Shown here: positions 62,124-64,000 of the stretch, in pieces
Layout of the letters: every line of letters begins with the position of its first letter
Position numbering within the stretch: position 1 is the stretch's first letter
NCBI RefSeq assembly: GCF_016481275.1
Contig: NZ_JAEMNW010000002.1
Location: forward strand, 1,116,001-1,180,000
Direction of reading: 5' to 3'
DNA: 64,000 bases
Source: Antrihabitans auranticaus
Lineage (GTDB): Bacteria > Actinomycetota > Actinomycetes > Mycobacteriales > Mycobacteriaceae
Program-made: the position numbers and the translations under genes
The notes under the pieces: generated by a model
What the model was told of the DNA's origin: nothing
Database searches by the model: none
Seen by the model: only the letters and a program-made list of their open reading frames with translations

Positions 62124-63248
62124 GTGACCTTCTCCACCCTTGCGCTGATCGCGGTCATCGGTATCGCCGGTCCCGTACTCGCAGCGCGCAGACAGTGGCA
62201 CGTGCCTGTAGTTCTCGGCGAGTTGCTGGCCGGGATCGTCTTTGGTGCAACCGGTTTCGGTCTGCTCGACGCGTCGCAGCCCACCTTCGAGTTCCTCGCC
62301 GACGTCGGCTTCGCGTTGACGATGTTTGTCGCCGGTACCCACGTACCCGTGCGAGATCCCGCCGTCCGGTCTGCCCTGGGCAAAGGCGCCCTGCGGGCGA
62401 TCGTGGTCGGCGCCCTCGCGAGCATCCTCGGTGTAGCACTCGCGCAGGCCTTCGATACGGGACACGCGGCGCTCTATGCGGTGCTGATGGCATCGTCTTC
62501 GGCAGCATTGGTCTTGCCGATCGTCGATTCGCTCGGTCTGCGGGGCACGTCCGTGCTCGATATGACCGCTCAAGTCGCCATCGCCGATACGGCCTGCATC
62601 GTCGCCCTCCCCGTCGTGATCGATTCAGCCAACGCCGGTAGAGCCGCGATCGGCGCCGTAGTTGTGTCGGCATGCGCGATAGCGCTGTTCTTCGGTCTGC
62701 GGCAGCTGGAGAATTCGGGCTTGCGGCGCAGAGTGCACGACCTGTCCGAGGACAGGAAGTTCGCCATCGAGCTACGCGTCAGCCTGGCCGTGCTCTTCGC
62801 CCTGGCCGCACTTGCGACGAGCACTCACGTGTCGGTCATGTTGGCGGGCTTCTCCTTTGGGCTGGCGGTGGCCGCCGTCGGCGAACCGAGACGCGTCGCG
62901 AAGCAGCTGTTCGCACTCAATGACGGGTTCCTCGGCCCACTCTTCTTCGTGTGGCTTGGGGCACGTATCGACCTGCGCGAGTTGGGCGATCATCCCGCGT
63001 TCATCGCGCTGGGCTTCGCCCTCGGCGCCGGTGCCGTGCTGGTCCATCTCGCCGCCAGGGCGCTCGGGCAGCCGATGCGACTCGGCGCGCTCGCCGCCTC
63101 GCAACTCGGCGTGCCGATCGCCGCGGTCACAATAGGCACCGGTCTCCAGATCCTCGAGCCCGGCGAGCCGTCGGCGTTGATTCTCGGCGCGCTCGTCACC
63201 ATTGCGGTTGCCGCTGTCGGCGGCGCGGTCGCAGCCAGGCGCGGGTGA
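62124..63248 (+). CDS. Kef-type monovalent cation/proton antiporter membrane domain
   Basis: 374 residues, 10-12 helices, CPA2/KefB-type Na+(K+)/H+ exchanger without a TrkA-N domain. Seen are PVVLGELLAGIVFGATGFGLL, FLADVGFALTMFVAGTHV, and the ion-site stretch VLMASSSAALVLPIVDSLG. The FFVWLGARIDLRE ending of the domain is also present. Start GTG 62124 has the ribosome site very near, so the true start is not certain. No regulatory subunit in the window. Confidence 0.85.
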   Translation: MTFSTLALIAVIGIAGPVLAARRQWHVPVVLGELLAGIVFGATGFGLLDASQPTFEFLADVGFALTMFVAGTHVPVRDPAVRSALGKGALRAIVVGALASILGVALAQAFDTGHAALYAVLMASSSAALVLPIVDSLGLRGTSVLDMTAQVAIADTACIVALPVVIDSANAGRAAIGAVVVSACAIALFFGLRQLENSGLRRRVHDLSEDRKFAIELRVSLAVLFALAALATSTHVSVMLAGFSFGLAVAAVGEPRRVAKQLFALNDGFLGPLFFVWLGARIDLRELGDHPAFIALGFALGAGAVLVHLAARALGQPMRLGALAASQLGVPIAAVTIGTGLQILEPGEPSALILGALVTIAVAAVGGAVAARRG

Positions 63249-63296
63249 ACTCTGCGCGAACATCGCGCCGAGCATTGGCTCTACGCCCTGCGGGGT

Positions 63297-63527
63297 GTGC
63301 ACGATGGAGGTGTGTCCACCAGCGAGCCGTTCCTGCCGATCAAGAATGCCCATGCCGACGCGATCGACGCCGCAGACCCAGGTTTGGGCGCACCCGGCAC
63401 GATAATCCCGCCAGAGCGAGACGAAGCGGAGTTGAGCGCTGCCGAGCAGGCCTTCGAAGAGCGCATGGACCAGGAACGCGAGCGCGAGCCGCTGTTCCGG
63501 CCACCGGTTCCGAAGCAGCACGACTGA
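63297..63527 (+). CDS. Small acidic protein, unknown function
   Basis: About 76 residues, very acidic and hydrophilic, likely disordered, with a glutamate-rich helix (ELSAAEQAFEERMDQEREREPLF). GTG at 63297 or 63315 could be the start. Lies 49 nt after the antiporter gene on the same strand and converges with the STAS gene. No family recognised. Confidence 0.55.
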   Translation: MHDGGVSTSEPFLPIKNAHADAIDAADPGLGAPGTIIPPERDEAELSAAEQAFEERMDQEREREPLFRPPVPKQHD

Positions 63528-63548
63528 TACTCGGCTGAACTGCCCTAC

Positions 63549-63971
63549 TCAGCGAGCAAGCGCCTTCACGGCCTGAGCGAGATCCGGGTGCACGCCGATG
63601 ACGCCGGCAACGTCCGTCAGCGTCAATGGGCGCAAAGTTGTTGGGCTGTCTGCGATTATCGTGAACCGGACCGCGGAGGCCGCGGCCTCGCGATGCGCGA
63701 CGATCAGGGCCGTAAGCCCTGCCGAGGCCAAGAAAGTCACGCGCCGCAAATCGACGATGACTCCGCGGGGCCCGGCCCCGACGGCCGAGAGCACAGCTTC
63801 GGTGAATCGCGGAGCGGTGAGCATGTCCAGTTCGCCACTGGCAGTGAGCTTCACCAGCCGATCGTCCAGATTCTCGATCATGATCGGGAGTTCATTCTGG
63901 CCTGAAACCGTGCCGTCGAACGACGGGTCATCCAACATCTCAGTCACCTCGCATAGGTCGAAGGAATCCAT
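63549..63971 (-). CDS. STAS domain protein (anti-anti-sigma factor type)
   Basis: 140 residues, STAS domain of the SpoIIAA/RsbV type with a short N-terminal extension. The phospho-acceptor loop is VTFLASAGLTAL with Ser83 in place of the usual D-S-S (S kept, preceding Asp replaced by Ala, a frequent actinobacterial variant). In this role it would bind an anti-sigma kinase and release a stress sigma factor. No sigma or kinase gene is within the window. ATG 63971. Confidence 0.85.
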   Translation of the reverse strand: MDSFDLCEVTEMLDDPSFDGTVSGQNELPIMIENLDDRLVKLTASGELDMLTAPRFTEAVLSAVGAGPRGVIVDLRRVTFLASAGLTALIVAHREAAASAVRFTIIADSPTTLRPLTLTDVAGVIGVHPDLAQAVKALAR

Positions 63972-64000
63972 GCCTTGCAGATAACCTCAGTCATTTGGTG

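Overview
The window is a 64-kb chromosomal segment from a high-GC actinobacterium. It is probably a mycolate-containing member of the Mycobacteriales, with a Rhodococcus/Nocardia-like look. Supporting signs are a monomeric NADP-type isocitrate dehydrogenase, a CYP153-type P450 with its own redox partners, mycobacterial-type arylamine N-acetyltransferase, dense TetR/PucR/AraC/LysR regulation, frequent GTG starts with 1-4 nt gene overlaps, and near-perfect hairpins without long U tracts as terminators. Genus is inference only. No rRNA operon, CRISPR array or intact insertion sequence was seen.

Layout. 1-4.4 kb: an M20 peptidase (cut by the window edge), tRNA-Leu(GAG), and a serine recombinase whose 3' end lies inside the tRNA and whose catalytic domain is broken by an in-frame TGA, followed by about 0.85 kb of decayed sequence. 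This looks like a dead integrated element. 4.4-9.4 kb: a six-gene catabolic operon (enoyl-CoA hydratase, NTF2-like protein, two alpha/beta hydrolases, flavin reductase, thioesterase) with a divergent TetR regulator and a palindromic operator. 9.4-10.6 kb: gene remnants. 10.6-18.6 kb: amine/amide catabolism: nitrilase-family amidase and APC permease divergent from TetR, semialdehyde dehydrogenase, class III aminotransferase and a PucR regulator with a 3' frameshift. 18.8-21.8 kb: a complete ferredoxin / CYP153-like P450 / ferredoxin reductase operon, probably for terminal hydroxylation of alkanes or fatty chains. 22-25.7 kb: two secreted proteins, a thioesterase, and a LysR/YeiH-type exporter pair. 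25.7-34 kb: a probable eight-gene minus-strand operon linking a beta-keto acid cleavage enzyme (makes acetoacetate) to a 3-oxoacid CoA-transferase (activates acetoacetate), with a TauD dioxygenase, quinone oxidoreductase, MFS carrier and divergent AraC regulator.

34-49.8 kb is mostly housekeeping and small metabolic genes: diguanylate cyclase, amidohydrolase, Tat-lipoprotein metallohydrolase, isocitrate dehydrogenase with a strong terminator, flavin monooxygenase, amidase, GNAT, FHA regulator, ChaB/Rho_N protein, two MFS carriers, NAT, and a homocysteine methyltransferase-like protein. 49.9-56.6 kb is the most unusual part, a cell-wall locus: a GH25 lysozyme-like secreted protein that lacks the usual catalytic Asp, divergent from a 1172-residue fusion of a SEDS (FtsW/RodA) polymerase with a penicillin-binding transpeptidase domain whose SxxK lysine is Glu. 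These are followed by a conserved protein of unknown function and a lytic transglycosylase/Rpf-like gene behind a long, hairpin-rich leader. 56.6-64 kb: NCS2 purine permease, small membrane protein, glutamine amidotransferase, SGNH lipoprotein, membrane-anchored Ag85-like esterase, Kef-type antiporter, small acidic protein and a STAS anti-anti-sigma protein.

The best candidate for something new is the SEDS-PBP fusion with its degenerate transpeptidase motif and the paired degenerate lysozyme. The BKACE/CoA-transferase operon and the TetR-controlled hydratase/hydrolase operon are pathways whose substrates cannot be named from the sequence.
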